A program made the translations under genes and the position numbers. Shown here piece after piece: positions 9,876 through 19,189 of a stretch of 64,000 nt of DNA (within the stretch, counting starts at the first letter, position 1; each line of letters starts with the position of its first letter). Source of the stretch: Paraburkholderia gardini (GTDB taxonomy: Bacteria > Pseudomonadota > Gammaproteobacteria > Burkholderiales > Burkholderiaceae); assembly GCF_907164575.1 (NCBI RefSeq), contig NZ_CAJQYY010000004.1:124001-188000 (forward strand), given 5' to 3'. The notes beneath the pieces are model-generated. The model worked only from the letters and a program-made list of their open reading frames with translations, ran no database searches and had not been told where the DNA came from.

Positions 9876-9893
9876 GGGGTTCCGTTTCTTCTC

Positions 9894-11687
9894 TTATTTG
9901 TCTTCGACACGCAGGATTGCGAGGAAAGCCTCTTGCGGGATTTCCACCGACCCGACCTGCTTCATCCGTTTCTTGCCTGCTTTCTGCTTTTCCAGCAACT
10001 TCTTCTTGCGTGAGATATCGCCGCCATAGCACTTCGCCAGCACGTTCTTGCGCAACGCCTTGATGTTCTCACGCGCGATGATGTTCGCACCGATCGTTGC
10101 CTGAATGGCCACGTCATACATCTGACGCGGAATCAGCTCGCGCATCTTGGCCGCGACTTCACGGCCACGGTACTGGCTCTGCGAACGGTGAACGATCACC
10201 GACAGCGCATCGACCTTGTCGCCGTTGATCAGCATGTCGACCTTTACCACGTCTGCCGCGCGATATTCCTTGAACTCGTAGTCCATCGACGCATAACCGC
10301 GCGACGTCGACTTCAACCGGTCGAAGAAGTCGAGCACGATCTCGCCCATCGGAATTTCGTACGTCAGCTGAACCTGACGACCGTGATACTGCATGTTGAT
10401 CTGGTTGCCGCGCTTGTTGGTACAGAGCGTGATGACCGAACCGACATATTCCTGCGGCATGTACAGGTTGACCGTGACGATCGGCTCGCGTACTTCCTCG
10501 ATCCTCGACGGGTCCGGCATTTTCGCCGGATTCTCGACCATGATGACCGTGCCGTCGCGCTGCAGGACTTCGTACACGACGGTCGGCGCCGTGGTGATGA
10601 GGTCCATGTCGAACTCGCGCTCGAGCCGTTCCTGGACGATCTCCATGTGCAAGAGGCCAAGGAAGCCGCAACGGAAGCCGAAGCCCAGTGCCTGCGACAC
10701 CTCCGGCTCGTACTGCAGCGAAGCGTCGTTCAGCTTCAGCTTTTCGAGCGATTCGCGCAGGGCGTCGTACTGGTTCGCCTCGACCGGATAGAGGCCGGCA
10801 AACACCTGCGGCTTCACTTCCTTGAAGCCCGGCAGCGGTTCAGCCGCTGGACGGTTCACGAGCGTGACGGTGTCGCCCACCTTCGCGGCTGGCAACTCCT
10901 TGATGCCCGCGATGATGAAGCCCACCTGCCCCGCCGACAGCACCTCGAGATTCTTCGACTTCGGCGTGAACACGCCGATGTGCTCGACCGGATACTGCGC
11001 GCCGGTCGCCATCATGCGGATGCGGTCCTTCGGGCGCAGCGTGCCGTTCACAATGCGCACCAGCATCACCACGCCGACGTAGTTGTCGAACCACGAATCG
11101 ATGATCAGCGCCTGCAGCGGCGCCGCGGTGTCGCCCCTCGGCGGCGGCACTTTCGCGATCAGCGCTTCGAGCACGTCTTCGACGCCGAGACCGGTCTTCG
11201 CGCTGCAACGCGTGGCGTCGGTCGCGTCGATGCCGATTACGTCCTCGATTTCCTCGATCGCGCTTTCCGGGTTCGCCGCGGGCAGATCGATCTTGTTCAG
11301 CACAGGCACGACTTCGACGCCGAGCTCGATCGCCGTATAGCAGTTCGCGACCGTTTGCGCCTCGACGCCCTGACTGGCGTCGACGACGAGCAGCGCGCCT
11401 TCACACGCCGACAGCGAGCGGCTGACTTCATATGAGAAATCGACGTGCCCCGGCGTGTCGATCATGTTGAGGTTGTACACCTTGCCGTCGCGTGCGCGAT
11501 AGGAGAGCGCCGCCGTCTGCGCCTTGATGGTGATGCCGCGCTCACGCTCGAGATCCATCGAGTCGAGCACCTGCGATTCCATTTCGCGGTCGGAGAGACC
11601 GCCACACAGCTGGATGATGCGATCGGCGAGCGTCGACTTGCCATGGTCGATGTGCGCAATGATCGAGAAATTACGAATATGATCCAT
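9894..11687 (-). CDS. lepA: Elongation factor 4 (LepA)
   Basis: LepA is a translational GTPase acting in ribosome assembly or back-translocation. The 597-residue protein is full length, with the P-loop [10 protein letters not shown] near the N-terminus, the [12 protein letters not shown] switch I, the DTPGHVDF switch II, NKIDLP, and the LepA-specific C-terminal domain ending in [16 protein letters not shown]. The ATG at 11687 is clear, but I see no good Shine-Dalgarno; a hairpin with a U-tract ends only 16 bases upstream (11704-11740). Confidence 0.97.
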   Translation of the reverse strand: MDHIRNFSIIAHIDHGKSTLADRIIQLCGGLSDREMESQVLDSMDLERERGITIKAQTAALSYRARDGKVYNLNMIDTPGHVDFSYEVSRSLSACEGALLVVDASQGVEAQTVANCYTAIELGVEVVPVLNKIDLPAANPESAIEEIEDVIGIDATDATRCSAKTGLGVEDVLEALIAKVPPPRGDTAAPLQALIIDSWFDNYVGVVMLVRIVNGTLRPKDRIRMMATGAQYPVEHIGVFTPKSKNLEVLSAGQVGFIIAGIKELPAAKVGDTVTLVNRPAAEPLPGFKEVKPQVFAGLYPVEANQYDALRESLEKLKLNDASLQYEPEVSQALGFGFRCGFLGLLHMEIVQERLEREFDMDLITTAPTVVYEVLQRDGTVIMVENPAKMPDPSRIEEVREPIVTVNLYMPQEYVGSVITLCTNKRGNQINMQYHGRQVQLTYEIPMGEIVLDFFDRLKSTSRGYASMDYEFKEYRAADVVKVDMLINGDKVDALSVIVHRSQSQYRGREVAAKMRELIPRQMYDVAIQATIGANIIARENIKALRKNVLAKCYGGDISRKKKLLEKQKAGKKRMKQVGSVEIPQEAFLAILRVEDK

Positions 11688-11703
11688 TCAGTACCGATCA
11701 AGC

Positions 11704-11740
11704 AAAAAAGGCGCGCTCGGACGATTGCGGAGCACGCCTT
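11704..11740 (-). terminator. Hairpin with U-tract just ahead of lepA
   Basis: On the minus strand AAGGCGTGCTC pairs with GAGCGCGCCTT around an 11-nt loop and runs into TTTTTT. It ends 16 bases before the lepA start codon. Read as a terminator it would end transcripts from the glutaredoxin gene; read in a longer transcript it would act as an attenuator for lepA. Confidence 0.65.
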
Positions 11741-11860
11741 GTAAGTAGGTGAAAAACCGGACTATTTTAGCCGAAAAGGCCTTCGCCCGGCGCTTTTTGC
11801 GGGACGGCCAGCCAGGTGGCCAGGGTGTGTGCATGCGCGTGCGGAGCTCGCGGGTCCCTT

Positions 11861-12127
11861 TCACTGCGCGGAGCGGTCAGGCGTGACGCGCGCCATGAGC
11901 GCGGCACGGACGCGCGCTTCGTCGAAATGATAGTGGCACAGTTCGACGCCATCGCAGATCAGAACAGGGACGTGCTCATTGTAACGGGCTTCGAGCACCG
12001 GGTCGGCATCGATGTCGATCACGTCGACATGCGTGCCGAACTCGGCCAGCAAAGGCTCGAGCGCTGCATGCATGTCGTCGCACAGATGGCACCACGTGCG
12101 CCCGTAGAGCGTCAGCGGTGCCGCCAT
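11861..12127 (-). CDS. Small glutaredoxin-family protein
   Basis: The 88-residue protein has a thioredoxin-like fold with a C13-H-L-C16 motif after LYGRTW and the cis-proline segment HVPVLICDG, matching the DUF836/glutaredoxin-like family. It probably acts as a cytoplasmic thiol-disulfide protein; its partner is unknown. Two starts are possible: a GTG at 12133 that overlaps the mucD stop as GTGA, and the ATG at 12127, which I prefer because it starts directly before the first beta strand. Its position between mucD and lepA is typical of Burkholderia. Confidence 0.87.
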   Translation of the reverse strand: MAAPLTLYGRTWCHLCDDMHAALEPLLAEFGTHVDVIDIDADPVLEARYNEHVPVLICDGVELCHYHFDEARVRAALMARVTPDRSAQ

Positions 12128-12129
12128 CG

Positions 12130-13656
12130 TCACTTCTGCGCCGGCGCCGAACGCGGACGGATCGGCACGAACTGCGTATTGTCGCCGCGGCGCACGAGCA
12201 GCGCCGTCATCTTTTGCGGGTCGAGATGCGACGTGGCGTCTTCGAACTCCTTCGCGTTCGAGACGTCGGTATCGCCGACACGCAGAATGATGTCACCCTT
12301 CTGCAACCCGACTCGCGCGGCTGGGCCCTCCGCCGCGTCGATCTGCACGCCTCCGCGCAGTTTCAATGCTTTCAGCTGATCGGAAGGAATATCACTGACC
12401 GCGAGACCCAGCGCGTTCGTGGCGCGCTGCTTCGGCGGCGGCGTTTTCTTCGTATCGGCCTTCGCGGTCTTGTCCGGCTGCATCTCCGCGATCGTGACCG
12501 GCAGGTCGCGCGTCTTGCCCTTGCGCCAGATCGTGATGGTTGCCTGCGTACCCGGCTTCGTGTCACCGACCATCCGTGGCAGATCCGTCGCGGTATCGAC
12601 CGGATGACCATTGAACTTCAGGATGATGTCGCCCGGTTGCACACCCGCCTTGTCCGCGGGACCGCCCGGCTCGACGCTGCTCACAAGCGCACCCTGCGCC
12701 CTCGGCAAGCCGAGCGAATCGGCCACGTCCTTCGTCACCTCGCCGATCGCGACGGCGATGCGGCCACGCGTCACCTTGCCGGTCGTCTTCAGCTGGTCGG
12801 CCACGCGGATCGCTTCGTCGATTGGAATCGCGAAGGAAATGCCCATGAAGCCGCCCGTACGGCTGTAAATCTGCGAATTGATGCCGATCACCTCGCCCTG
12901 CATGTTGATCAGCGGGCCGCCCGAGTTGCCCGGATTCACCGCGACATCAGTCTGGATAAACGGCAGATAGTCGCCCGTATCACGGCCCTTCGCGCTCACG
13001 ATACCGGCGGTGACCGTGTTTTCGAGCCCAAACGGCGAGCCGATCGCGACGACCCATTCACCCACGCGCACCTTGTTCGAATCGCCAATCGTGACGGCCG
13101 GCAGGTTCGCGGCATTGATCTTCACAACCGCAACGTCCGTGCGATCGTCGACACCGATGAGCTTCGCCTTGAACTCGCGCTTGTCGGTAAGTGTGACGTA
13201 GATCGTGTCGGCATCGTCGACGACGTGCGCATTCGTCATCACGTAACCGTCAGCTGACAGGATGAAGCCCGAGCCGACGCCACTGTTCTGTTCGGTATCG
13301 CCACCGCCACCGCTGTCGGGCGTGTCCTGCTGGCCCTGGTTGCCACCACTACCGCCTCCACCACCGCGGGGCTGTGTATCAGGCGATTGCGGCGATTGCG
13401 GCATCGGAATACCGAAGAAGCGCCGGAAGAACTCTGACATGTCGCCATCGTCCATGCCCGGTGGCAGACCTCGCGTCGAACTCGACACGCGCGAGGTCGT
13501 GCGGATGTTCACGACGGCGGGCCCAACCTTGTCAACGAGGTCGGTAAAGTCGGGAAGACTGGCTGCAGGCGCCGCCAGCGCCGTGTGCGGCACGAGCGGC
13601 AGACACACTGCCACCACCGCGGCTGCAAGGAAATTGCGCACCGAGAAGTTCGTCAT
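12130..13656 (-). CDS. mucD: Periplasmic serine protease MucD/DegP
   Basis: This DegP-type protease and chaperone handles misfolded envelope proteins and is a classic member of the sigma-E regulon. The 508-residue precursor has a signal peptide (cleavage probably after ALAA near residue 29), a trypsin-like domain with the triad H144, D174 and S245 (NPGNSGGPL), and two PDZ domains at about 285-375 and 400-495. A Gly/Gln-rich loop at about residues 97-125 is unusually long. It lies 19 bp after rseB within the rpoE-rseA-rseB-mucD cluster. Confidence 0.96.
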   Translation of the reverse strand: MTNFSVRNFLAAAVVAVCLPLVPHTALAAPAASLPDFTDLVDKVGPAVVNIRTTSRVSSSTRGLPPGMDDGDMSEFFRRFFGIPMPQSPQSPDTQPRGGGGGSGGNQGQQDTPDSGGGGDTEQNSGVGSGFILSADGYVMTNAHVVDDADTIYVTLTDKREFKAKLIGVDDRTDVAVVKINAANLPAVTIGDSNKVRVGEWVVAIGSPFGLENTVTAGIVSAKGRDTGDYLPFIQTDVAVNPGNSGGPLINMQGEVIGINSQIYSRTGGFMGISFAIPIDEAIRVADQLKTTGKVTRGRIAVAIGEVTKDVADSLGLPRAQGALVSSVEPGGPADKAGVQPGDIILKFNGHPVDTATDLPRMVGDTKPGTQATITIWRKGKTRDLPVTIAEMQPDKTAKADTKKTPPPKQRATNALGLAVSDIPSDQLKALKLRGGVQIDAAEGPAARVGLQKGDIILRVGDTDVSNAKEFEDATSHLDPQKMTALLVRRGDNTQFVPIRPRSAPAQK

Positions 13657-13675
13657 AAGGTCTTGAGCCGGAGGA

Positions 13676-14719
13676 TTACTTTGTAGCCTTGTATTCTATG
13701 GCAGACGCAAATTGCTGCAACGTGGCCTGGGGCACTTCCCCGAGCAAGGTAATCCAGAAATCGCCGTGGCGCTTCACGAGCACATGCGTTGCACCACTAC
13801 TGCCCGACCCCTCCTTGCGCGTGTTCTTTTCGACAGGTTCGACGAAGATCGAAATGGCCGCGAGACCGTCCGAAAACACCGCCTGATCGACCGGAATAGT
13901 CGGATCGCCAGCGTCGCGCGCGGCCATCGGGCGGCGCAACTCACGAATCTTGCGGAAACCCGGAACAGTCGGCGACATCTGCCAGCCTTGCGCTTCCATG
14001 TCGACTGGTTCGATTGGCGGATGCACCACCGTCCACCCGGCCGTGTTGTGAATGCCGTTGACGATTGCAGCCTTGTCGACCGGCACGCCGATGCGGATCT
14101 GCGAAAACGACAGCTGTTCGAGCACCTGACCAGCCGGATCAAGCGTCTGCGCACGCAGCAGCAGCCCGGTTTTCGTGTCGGCCCACAGTTTGTAGGCGTA
14201 GCGGTACGCGTCCTTCGGATCGAGTTCGATTACCTGGCTGTCGATTCCGGCCACGCGATCGGCGCCAAGCAGCTTCGGTTCATAGACCGACAGCACCTGA
14301 TCGACCGGCGCGGACAGGAGCGCGGGGAACGAATCCTTGTTCTGACGCTTTTCGACGACGCACAGATGACGTTCGGGCACGAACGTATAGAGGTCGTCGT
14401 TATGGCGCAGCATCTTGCGCGGCTTGCCGTCGAGGCTTTCCAGCTGCTCGTATTCGCCGTCGTTGCGCGTCGCGTAATGCGAGATGCGCGACGACTGCAC
14501 GAACGAACCGCGCTGATAGACGAACGCACCCTCGTAATTCTGCTGCTGCGCAGCCTGATGGATGCGATTGAGCCACTCGGCCGCCGTGCGATGGTCGGTC
14601 GCCGGATCCTGGGATTGTGCGAAAACGCGGGATGTTACGGAAAGCAGTACGGCTGCACAGAACAGAAATGCCGGCAGCCGCCCCCAGTTTGTCGTTTTAT
14701 TGAACTGCGGAGTCTGCAT
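13676..14719 (-). CDS. rseB: Periplasmic anti-sigma cofactor RseB/MucB
   Basis: RseB binds the periplasmic part of RseA and shields it from regulated proteolysis, thereby restraining sigma-E. The protein is 347 residues with a signal peptide ending at VFAQ (about residue 35), the large lipoprotein-like domain, and the smaller C-terminal domain of the MucB/RseB family. I chose the ATG at 14719 (MQTPQF) rather than the TTG at 14722. It starts 3 bases after the rseA stop, so translation is probably coupled. Confidence 0.94.
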   Translation of the reverse strand: MQTPQFNKTTNWGRLPAFLFCAAVLLSVTSRVFAQSQDPATDHRTAAEWLNRIHQAAQQQNYEGAFVYQRGSFVQSSRISHYATRNDGEYEQLESLDGKPRKMLRHNDDLYTFVPERHLCVVEKRQNKDSFPALLSAPVDQVLSVYEPKLLGADRVAGIDSQVIELDPKDAYRYAYKLWADTKTGLLLRAQTLDPAGQVLEQLSFSQIRIGVPVDKAAIVNGIHNTAGWTVVHPPIEPVDMEAQGWQMSPTVPGFRKIRELRRPMAARDAGDPTIPVDQAVFSDGLAAISIFVEPVEKNTRKEGSGSSGATHVLVKRHGDFWITLLGEVPQATLQQFASAIEYKATK

Positions 14720-14722
14720 CAA

Positions 14723-15364
14723 CTATTGGTCCTGCGAGGTCACGGCAGCGGCAGCACGGATCAGCGGCATCGAGCCCGGAACGACCGGCTGCTGGGCGAA
14801 CTGCTGGTGGGCTTCCAGATACTGGTCAAGATTGGCGTCACGGATGATGTTCACATCCTGCATGGCCGGCTGCACGTTCGCGACCGGCACCGAGGCCATC
14901 GCCACACGCTGCATGGAAGATACCGAAGCCATCTGCGCGCCACCGGACGTACCGACACCTTGCAGTTGCGGAACGACGATCCACGTGAGCGTTGCCGCGG
15001 CGGCGGCTACTGCAAACGTCGGCAAAACCCGCCGGCGCAGCGCCAGCAAACGTTGCGCGACTGGCATCGGCGCAGGCGCGAGCACGTGCGCTTCCGATTC
15101 GAAGCGTGCCGCAAAACCCGCCATGAACGCCTGACTGGCAGCCGGACTGACGGCCAGATCGTCGGAACGCAATGCGTCGCCGATCAGGTGGTAATCCGCC
15201 CACATCCCACGGTCTTCACGATTCAGATCCGCGATAAATTTGTTCAGATGCTCTTCGCCGGACAGCTCTCCGTCGACAAAAGCGGACAGACGCTCGCCTC
15301 GCGAGCTTGCTTGCGATTGCATCGAGACCGACCCCATGATGCTCCCCATCTTGCTGACACTCAT
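14723..15364 (-). CDS. rseA: Anti-sigma-E factor RseA/MucA
   Basis: RseA holds the sigma-E factor at the inner membrane until envelope damage triggers its cleavage. The N-terminal cytoplasmic domain shows the family pattern RGERLSAFVDGELSGEEHL followed by WADYHLIGDALRSDDL. A single membrane segment lies at about residues 112-130 (VLPTFAVAAAAATLTWIVV), with a periplasmic tail that would contact RseB. The protein is 213 residues. Internal ATG codons at residues 6, 10 and 15 are alternative starts. It lies 54 bp downstream of rpoE. Confidence 0.93.
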   Translation of the reverse strand: MSVSKMGSIMGSVSMQSQASSRGERLSAFVDGELSGEEHLNKFIADLNREDRGMWADYHLIGDALRSDDLAVSPAASQAFMAGFAARFESEAHVLAPAPMPVAQRLLALRRRVLPTFAVAAAAATLTWIVVPQLQGVGTSGGAQMASVSSMQRVAMASVPVANVQPAMQDVNIIRDANLDQYLEAHQQFAQQPVVPGSMPLIRAAAAVTSQDQ

Positions 15365-15418
15365 AGTGACACCACCTAACCCAGATACTGCGCCCTTGCC
15401 CGTCCGGCTAGCTGGCTA

Positions 15419-16018
15419 TTACCAGCGCTTGCCCTCGGGTGTGTCAAGCAACGGACGCAATTTTGCCGCAATGGCTTCGCGAGCGCGAAAAATTCGCGAT
15501 CTGACGGTACCGATAGGGCATCCCATCATCTCAGCGATTTCTTCGTAACTCAAACCTTCAATTTCACGAAGAGTAATGGCGGTGCGCAGCTCTTCCGGTA
15601 AAACCGCCATTGCAGCATTGACCGTCTCGGCGATCTGCTTGCTCATCAACATCGACTCAGGCGTGTTGATATCCCTTAGTTGGTCGGCATCCGAGAAAGT
15701 TTCAGCTTCTTCAGCATCCGCTTCGGTCGACGTCGGCGCGCGCCGGCTCTGGGTCGCAAGGTAGTTCTTTGCCGTGTTCACCGCAATACGGTACAACCAC
15801 GTATAAAACGCGGATTCGCCCCGAAACTGGGGAAGTGCCCGATATGCCTTGATAAAGGCATCCTGGGCCACGTCCTCGACCTCGGCGGGGTCCCGCACGA
15901 GGCGCGAGATCAGCCGGATGATCTTGCGGTGGTATTTGGTGACCAGAAGCTCGAACGCGGCCTTGTCGCCCTTCTGGACGCGCTCGACCAGCACCTGATC
16001 AATTTCTTTTTCGCTCAC
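15419..16018 (-). CDS. rpoE: RNA polymerase sigma-E factor (RpoE/AlgU)
   Basis: This ECF sigma factor directs the envelope stress response. The 199-residue protein has region 2 (EDVAQDAFIKAYRALPQFRGESAFYTWLYRIA, key parts DVAQDAF and FYTWLYRIA) and region 4 (TLREIEGLSYEEIAEMMG). The start is GTG at 16018, giving the family-typical MSEKEIDQ, with GGA about 10 bases upstream; no ATG fits. It heads the rpoE-rseA-rseB-mucD module and follows a small gene and fabF on the same strand. Confidence 0.96.
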   Translation of the reverse strand: MSEKEIDQVLVERVQKGDKAAFELLVTKYHRKIIRLISRLVRDPAEVEDVAQDAFIKAYRALPQFRGESAFYTWLYRIAVNTAKNYLATQSRRAPTSTEADAEEAETFSDADQLRDINTPESMLMSKQIAETVNAAMAVLPEELRTAITLREIEGLSYEEIAEMMGCPIGTVRSRIFRAREAIAAKLRPLLDTPEGKRW

Positions 16019-16058
16019 CTGATAAATCCGTTAGCTATAGGGTGCATGGCGGGGCACC

Positions 16059-16108
16059 ATTGTAGCGTCCCCATCATCGCGTCACGTTACGCCGGTAACA
16101 GTGGTTAC
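16059..16108 (-). promoter_or_regulatory. Region upstream of rpoE: -10-like box and GTTAC/GTAAC array
   Basis: On the minus strand a TACAAT box lies at 16064-16059 about 40 bases before the rpoE start, with a poor -35 match. Upstream, GTTAC, GTAAC and GTTAC occur at 16086, 16095 and 16104 with an exact 9-base period and alternating orientation, forming two overlapping inverted repeats that could bind a dimeric regulator. I see no GAACTT-type sigma-E box here. Confidence 0.35.
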
Positions 16109-16113
16109 AGTCT

Positions 16114-16602
16114 TTATAGTGAAGTTGGGGAGCCGCGCCGGCCAAGGACCGACAGTTCGAGGAAGACGCTGGCCGGAACTGCGTCGGCCGCAATAAACAA
16201 CGGTTTGAGGGGCCCGGTCTCCCCGGCAATCGCAAGAATGAGGAGCCGGTTGCTCCACTGCGAACAGCCGGTTATCCGGGCCTGAACGGGTGTTGCATCG
16301 CGCTCGTTCCATAACCACAGACCATTTGCCCCGATTCTCAACCATCGCGGCTGGGTACGCTCCCAACCGCGTGCGCTGGCCGCGAGCAGAATGAAAACGG
16401 TGAAAACCAGAGGTAGCGCCGGCCCGGCGCCAGGACGCGGCGCGAGGCAGGTGAACATGGCCGAGGTCGCGATCATGACGAAAATCGCGATCGCCCAGCG
16501 CACCGCCGGGGAACGCCGCAGCGCGATGCGCCGGTGCGATCCGTCTGACGGCGCCGATCCGGCAAGATACGCCGGACCGGCTGTCTCAACGTGAACCGTC
16601 AA
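16114..16602 (-). CDS. Small two-helix membrane protein, possibly YgfX-like
   Basis: The predicted 162-residue protein has a short N-terminal part, two adjacent membrane segments at about residues 36-53 and 62-78 (AIAIFVMIATSAMF and LPLVFTVFILLAA), and a C-terminal soluble part starting with the Trp-rich WLRIGANGLWLWNE. This layout resembles the YgfX/CptA inner-membrane family, but I do not identify it with certainty. The start appears to be TTG at 16602, only 4 bases after the fabF stop, so it may depend on translational coupling. It lies between fabF and rpoE on the same strand. Confidence 0.6.
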   Translation of the reverse strand: MTVHVETAGPAYLAGSAPSDGSHRRIALRRSPAVRWAIAIFVMIATSAMFTCLAPRPGAGPALPLVFTVFILLAASARGWERTQPRWLRIGANGLWLWNERDATPVQARITGCSQWSNRLLILAIAGETGPLKPLFIAADAVPASVFLELSVLGRRGSPTSL

Positions 16603-16606
16603 GCCG

Positions 16607-17845
16607 TCAGGCGCGCTTGAAGACCAGCGTGCCGTTCGTGCCGCCGAACCCGAAAGAGTTCTTCAGCGCGACGTCGATCTTCATTTCCCGCGCGGTGTTC
16701 GCGCAGTAATCGAGATCGCAGGCCGGGTCCTGGTTAAAGATGTTGATGGTCGGCGGCGAGATCTGATGATGCACGGCCAGCACGGTAAACACCGATTCGA
16801 GCCCGCCCGCGCCGCCGAGCAGATGCCCGGTCATCGACTTGGTGGAATTGACGACCATGTTCTTCGCGTGATCGCCGAAGGCGCGCTTGATGCCGGTTGT
16901 CTCAGCCAGATCGCCCAAAGGCGTCGAAGTACCGTGCGCGTTCAGGTAGCTCACCTGATCCGCGTTGATACCCGCGTTCTTCATCGCAGCCAGCATGCAG
17001 CGGCGTGCGCCGTCGCCATCCTCGAGCGGTGCGGTCATGTGGTACGCGTCGCCGCTCATGCCGTAACCGGACACTTCCGCGTAAATCTTCGCGCCACGTG
17101 CCTTGGCGTGTTCGTACTCTTCCAGCACCATCACGCCCGCACCCTCACCCAGCACGAAACCATCGCGGTCCTTGTCCCACGGACGGCTTGCCGTCGCGGG
17201 ATCGTCGTTACGCTGCGACAGCGCGCGCGCCGCCGCAAAGCCGCCGACACCGAGCGGCGATACCGTCGATTCCGCGCCGCCTGCGATCATCACGTCGCAG
17301 TCGCCGTATTCGATCAGGCGCGAGGCTTCGCCGATGCAGTGCAGACCGGTCGTGCAGGCCGTGACAATCGCGAGGTTCGGGCCTTTAAGGCCGAACTTGA
17401 TCGACAGATGGCCGGAGATCATGTTGATGATCGACGCCGGCACGAAGAACGGCGAGATCCGGCGCGGACCGCGATTCAGCAGTTCGGTCTGCGTGATTTC
17501 GATCATCGGCAGGCCGCCGATACCCGAACCCACGACCACGCCGACGCGTTCCGCGTTTTCCCCGGTGATTTCGAGGCCGCTGTCGTGCATCGCCTGAATG
17601 CCGGCAGCGACGCCGTAATGGATGAACGTATCCATGTGGCGCGCTTCCTTACCGGGGATGTAGTCCTCGATATTGAAGCCCTTGACCTCTCCGGCGAAGC
17701 GGGTCGAGAAGTTCGATGCGTCGAACTTCGTGATGTCGGCAATGCCGGATTTGCCGGCGACCAGATTGGCCCAGCCGTCGGCAACATTATTGCCAACAGG
17801 CGAAATCAGCCCCAGGCCTGTAACAACAACTCGACGACGGCTCAC
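16607..17845 (-). CDS. fabF: 3-oxoacyl-[ACP] synthase II
   Basis: FabF elongates acyl-ACP chains and controls the step to cis-vaccenate. The protein is 412 residues. The active-site Cys164 is in [10 protein letters not shown], with the two histidines in [11 protein letters not shown] and [11 protein letters not shown] chose the GTG at 17845 because it gives the canonical [12 protein letters not shown] and has GAGG six bases upstream; the open frame extends further to 17893 without a plausible start. It follows acpP after 105 bp that contain a terminator-like hairpin. Confidence 0.97.
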   Translation of the reverse strand: MSRRRVVVTGLGLISPVGNNVADGWANLVAGKSGIADITKFDASNFSTRFAGEVKGFNIEDYIPGKEARHMDTFIHYGVAAGIQAMHDSGLEITGENAERVGVVVGSGIGGLPMIEITQTELLNRGPRRISPFFVPASIINMISGHLSIKFGLKGPNLAIVTACTTGLHCIGEASRLIEYGDCDVMIAGGAESTVSPLGVGGFAAARALSQRNDDPATASRPWDKDRDGFVLGEGAGVMVLEEYEHAKARGAKIYAEVSGYGMSGDAYHMTAPLEDGDGARRCMLAAMKNAGINADQVSYLNAHGTSTPLGDLAETTGIKRAFGDHAKNMVVNSTKSMTGHLLGGAGGLESVFTVLAVHHQISPPTINIFNQDPACDLDYCANTAREMKIDVALKNSFGFGGTNGTLVFKRA

Positions 17846-17869
17846 GGTAACCTCGTTTTCATAAATGAC

Positions 17870-17921
17870 AAAAGCAAAAGCCACAGCGGCCACAGGAACA
17901 TGCCCTGTGAGCCCTGTGGCT
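17870..17921 (-). terminator. Nested hairpin with U-tract between acpP and fabF
   Basis: On the minus strand AGCCACAG pairs with CTGTGGCT, and inside it CACAGG pairs with CCTGTG, followed by TTTTGCTTTTG. It lies about 30 bases after the acpP stop and 26 bases before fabF. A partial terminator here would allow much more acpP than fabF message. Confidence 0.6.
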
Positions 17922-17950
17922 GTTAACCTGGCAAAATCGTCCGAATGACC

Positions 17951-18190
17951 TTAGGCCTTGACGTTTGCGCGGGCGTAGTCGATCGCTTGCTGGACGGTCG
18001 TGATTTTCTCGGCTTCTTCATCCGGAATTTCCATGCCGAATTCGTCTTCGAGGGCCATCACGAGTTCGACCGTGTCGAGCGAGTCAGCGCCGAGGTCGTT
18101 CACGAACGATGCTTCGGTCTTGATTTCTGCTTCGGCAACGCCCAGTTGTTCTGCGACGATCTTCTTGACGCGCTGTTCGATATTGTCCAT
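17951..18190 (-). CDS. acpP: Acyl carrier protein
   Basis: AcpP carries the growing acyl chain on 4'-phosphopantetheine. The 79-residue acidic protein has the attachment site Ser37 in [18 protein letters not shown]. The start ATG at 18190 has an excellent GGAGG four to five bases upstream. Its partners in the window are AcpS, which installs the prosthetic group, and FabD, FabG, FabH, FabF and PlsX, which act on its thioesters. Confidence 0.98.
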   Translation of the reverse strand: MDNIEQRVKKIVAEQLGVAEAEIKTEASFVNDLGADSLDTVELVMALEDEFGMEIPDEEAEKITTVQQAIDYARANVKA

Positions 18191-18225
18191 TACCCCTCCA
18201 AGGGAAATAAGTTCAAAAATGCAGG

Positions 18226-18260
18226 TGCGCGCATTTTATCAGGTTTGACACGCTAAAAAA
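18226..18260 (-). promoter_or_regulatory. Candidate internal promoter for acpP
   Basis: On the minus strand TGATAAAAT is an extended -10 box (TG-N-TAAAAT) with the hexamer at 18238-18233, in a 150-bp gap between fabG and acpP. The -35 region is poor. An own promoter would fit the high demand for acyl carrier protein. Confidence 0.4.
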
Positions 18261-18340
18261 GCGGCGCGCACGGTTGCTGACCCACCACCCACGGCACGTT
18301 TACCCGAAAGGTATAAGCCGGTGATGAAAAACGAAAACTT

Positions 18341-19090
18341 TTACGACATATACATGCCGCCATTCACGTGCAGCGTCGTGCCCGTGATGTAGCCAGCATG
18401 CGGTGAAGCCAGAAACACGACGGCGTGCGCGATATCTTCCGGGCTGCCCAGACGGCCAAGCGGAATCTGCGTTTTAAGCGCGGTTTGCTGCTCTTCGGGC
18501 AGGGATTTCGTCATGTCGGTATCGATGAAACCTGGCGCCACGCAATTGACCGTGATGTTGCGGCTGCCGATTTCGCGCGCGAGCGCCCGCGTCATGCCCG
18601 CGACACCGGCCTTGGCCGCCGCGTAGTTCACCTGCCCCGGATTGCCCGCCGAGCCGACCACCGACGTGATGTTGATGATCCGGCCGCCGCGCGCCTTCAT
18701 CATCGGACGCAGCACGGCGCGCGACAGACGGAAAACCGACTTGAGATTGGTGTCGACCACCGAATCCCATTCGTCGTCTTTCATGCGCATGGCCAACTGG
18801 TCCTGCGTGATGCCGGCATTGTTCACGAGTACGTTGAGCGCGCCGAATTCCTTCACCGTGCCGTCGATCAGCGCTTCCGCAGCCGCTGCGTCGTTCACGT
18901 CCAGCACGGCGCCGCGGCCGTTCACGCCTTCGGCCCTGAATGCTTCGGTGATCGCGGCCGCCCCCGCTTCGCTCGTGGCCGTGCCGATCACGGTCGCACC
19001 CTGGCGCGCCAGTTCAAGCGCGATCGCCCGGCCGATGCCGCGCGAAGCGCCCGTCACAACAGCGATCTGCTTGTCGAGAGTCTTTTCCAT
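18341..19090 (-). CDS. fabG: 3-oxoacyl-[ACP] reductase
   Basis: FabG reduces 3-oxoacyl-ACP with NADPH. It is a short-chain dehydrogenase of 249 residues with the TGASRGIG nucleotide-binding motif at 13-20, NNAG at 90-93, and catalytic S143, Y156 and K160 (SVVGSAGN and YAAAK). The ATG at 19090 (MEKTLDKQIAVVTG) is preceded by GGA; the open frame extends further upstream to 19177 without family similarity. It lies 99 bp downstream of fabD. Confidence 0.97.
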   Translation of the reverse strand: MEKTLDKQIAVVTGASRGIGRAIALELARQGATVIGTATSEAGAAAITEAFRAEGVNGRGAVLDVNDAAAAEALIDGTVKEFGALNVLVNNAGITQDQLAMRMKDDEWDSVVDTNLKSVFRLSRAVLRPMMKARGGRIINITSVVGSAGNPGQVNYAAAKAGVAGMTRALAREIGSRNITVNCVAPGFIDTDMTKSLPEEQQTALKTQIPLGRLGSPEDIAHAVVFLASPHAGYITGTTLHVNGGMYMS

Positions 19091-19189
19091 CTTGATGTCC
19101 GGATTGCCCGTGAAAGTCCGGGCTGAAATAATCGTTGAATCTGCTGCCGGGGCAGCAGACTTGCGCCCGCTACCCACCGCAAAGGCGAA

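Noticed and set aside
13712..15379. A 555-codon open frame antisense to rseB and rseA
   Set aside because: It is a shadow of the sigma-E regulatory genes with no recognisable domain.
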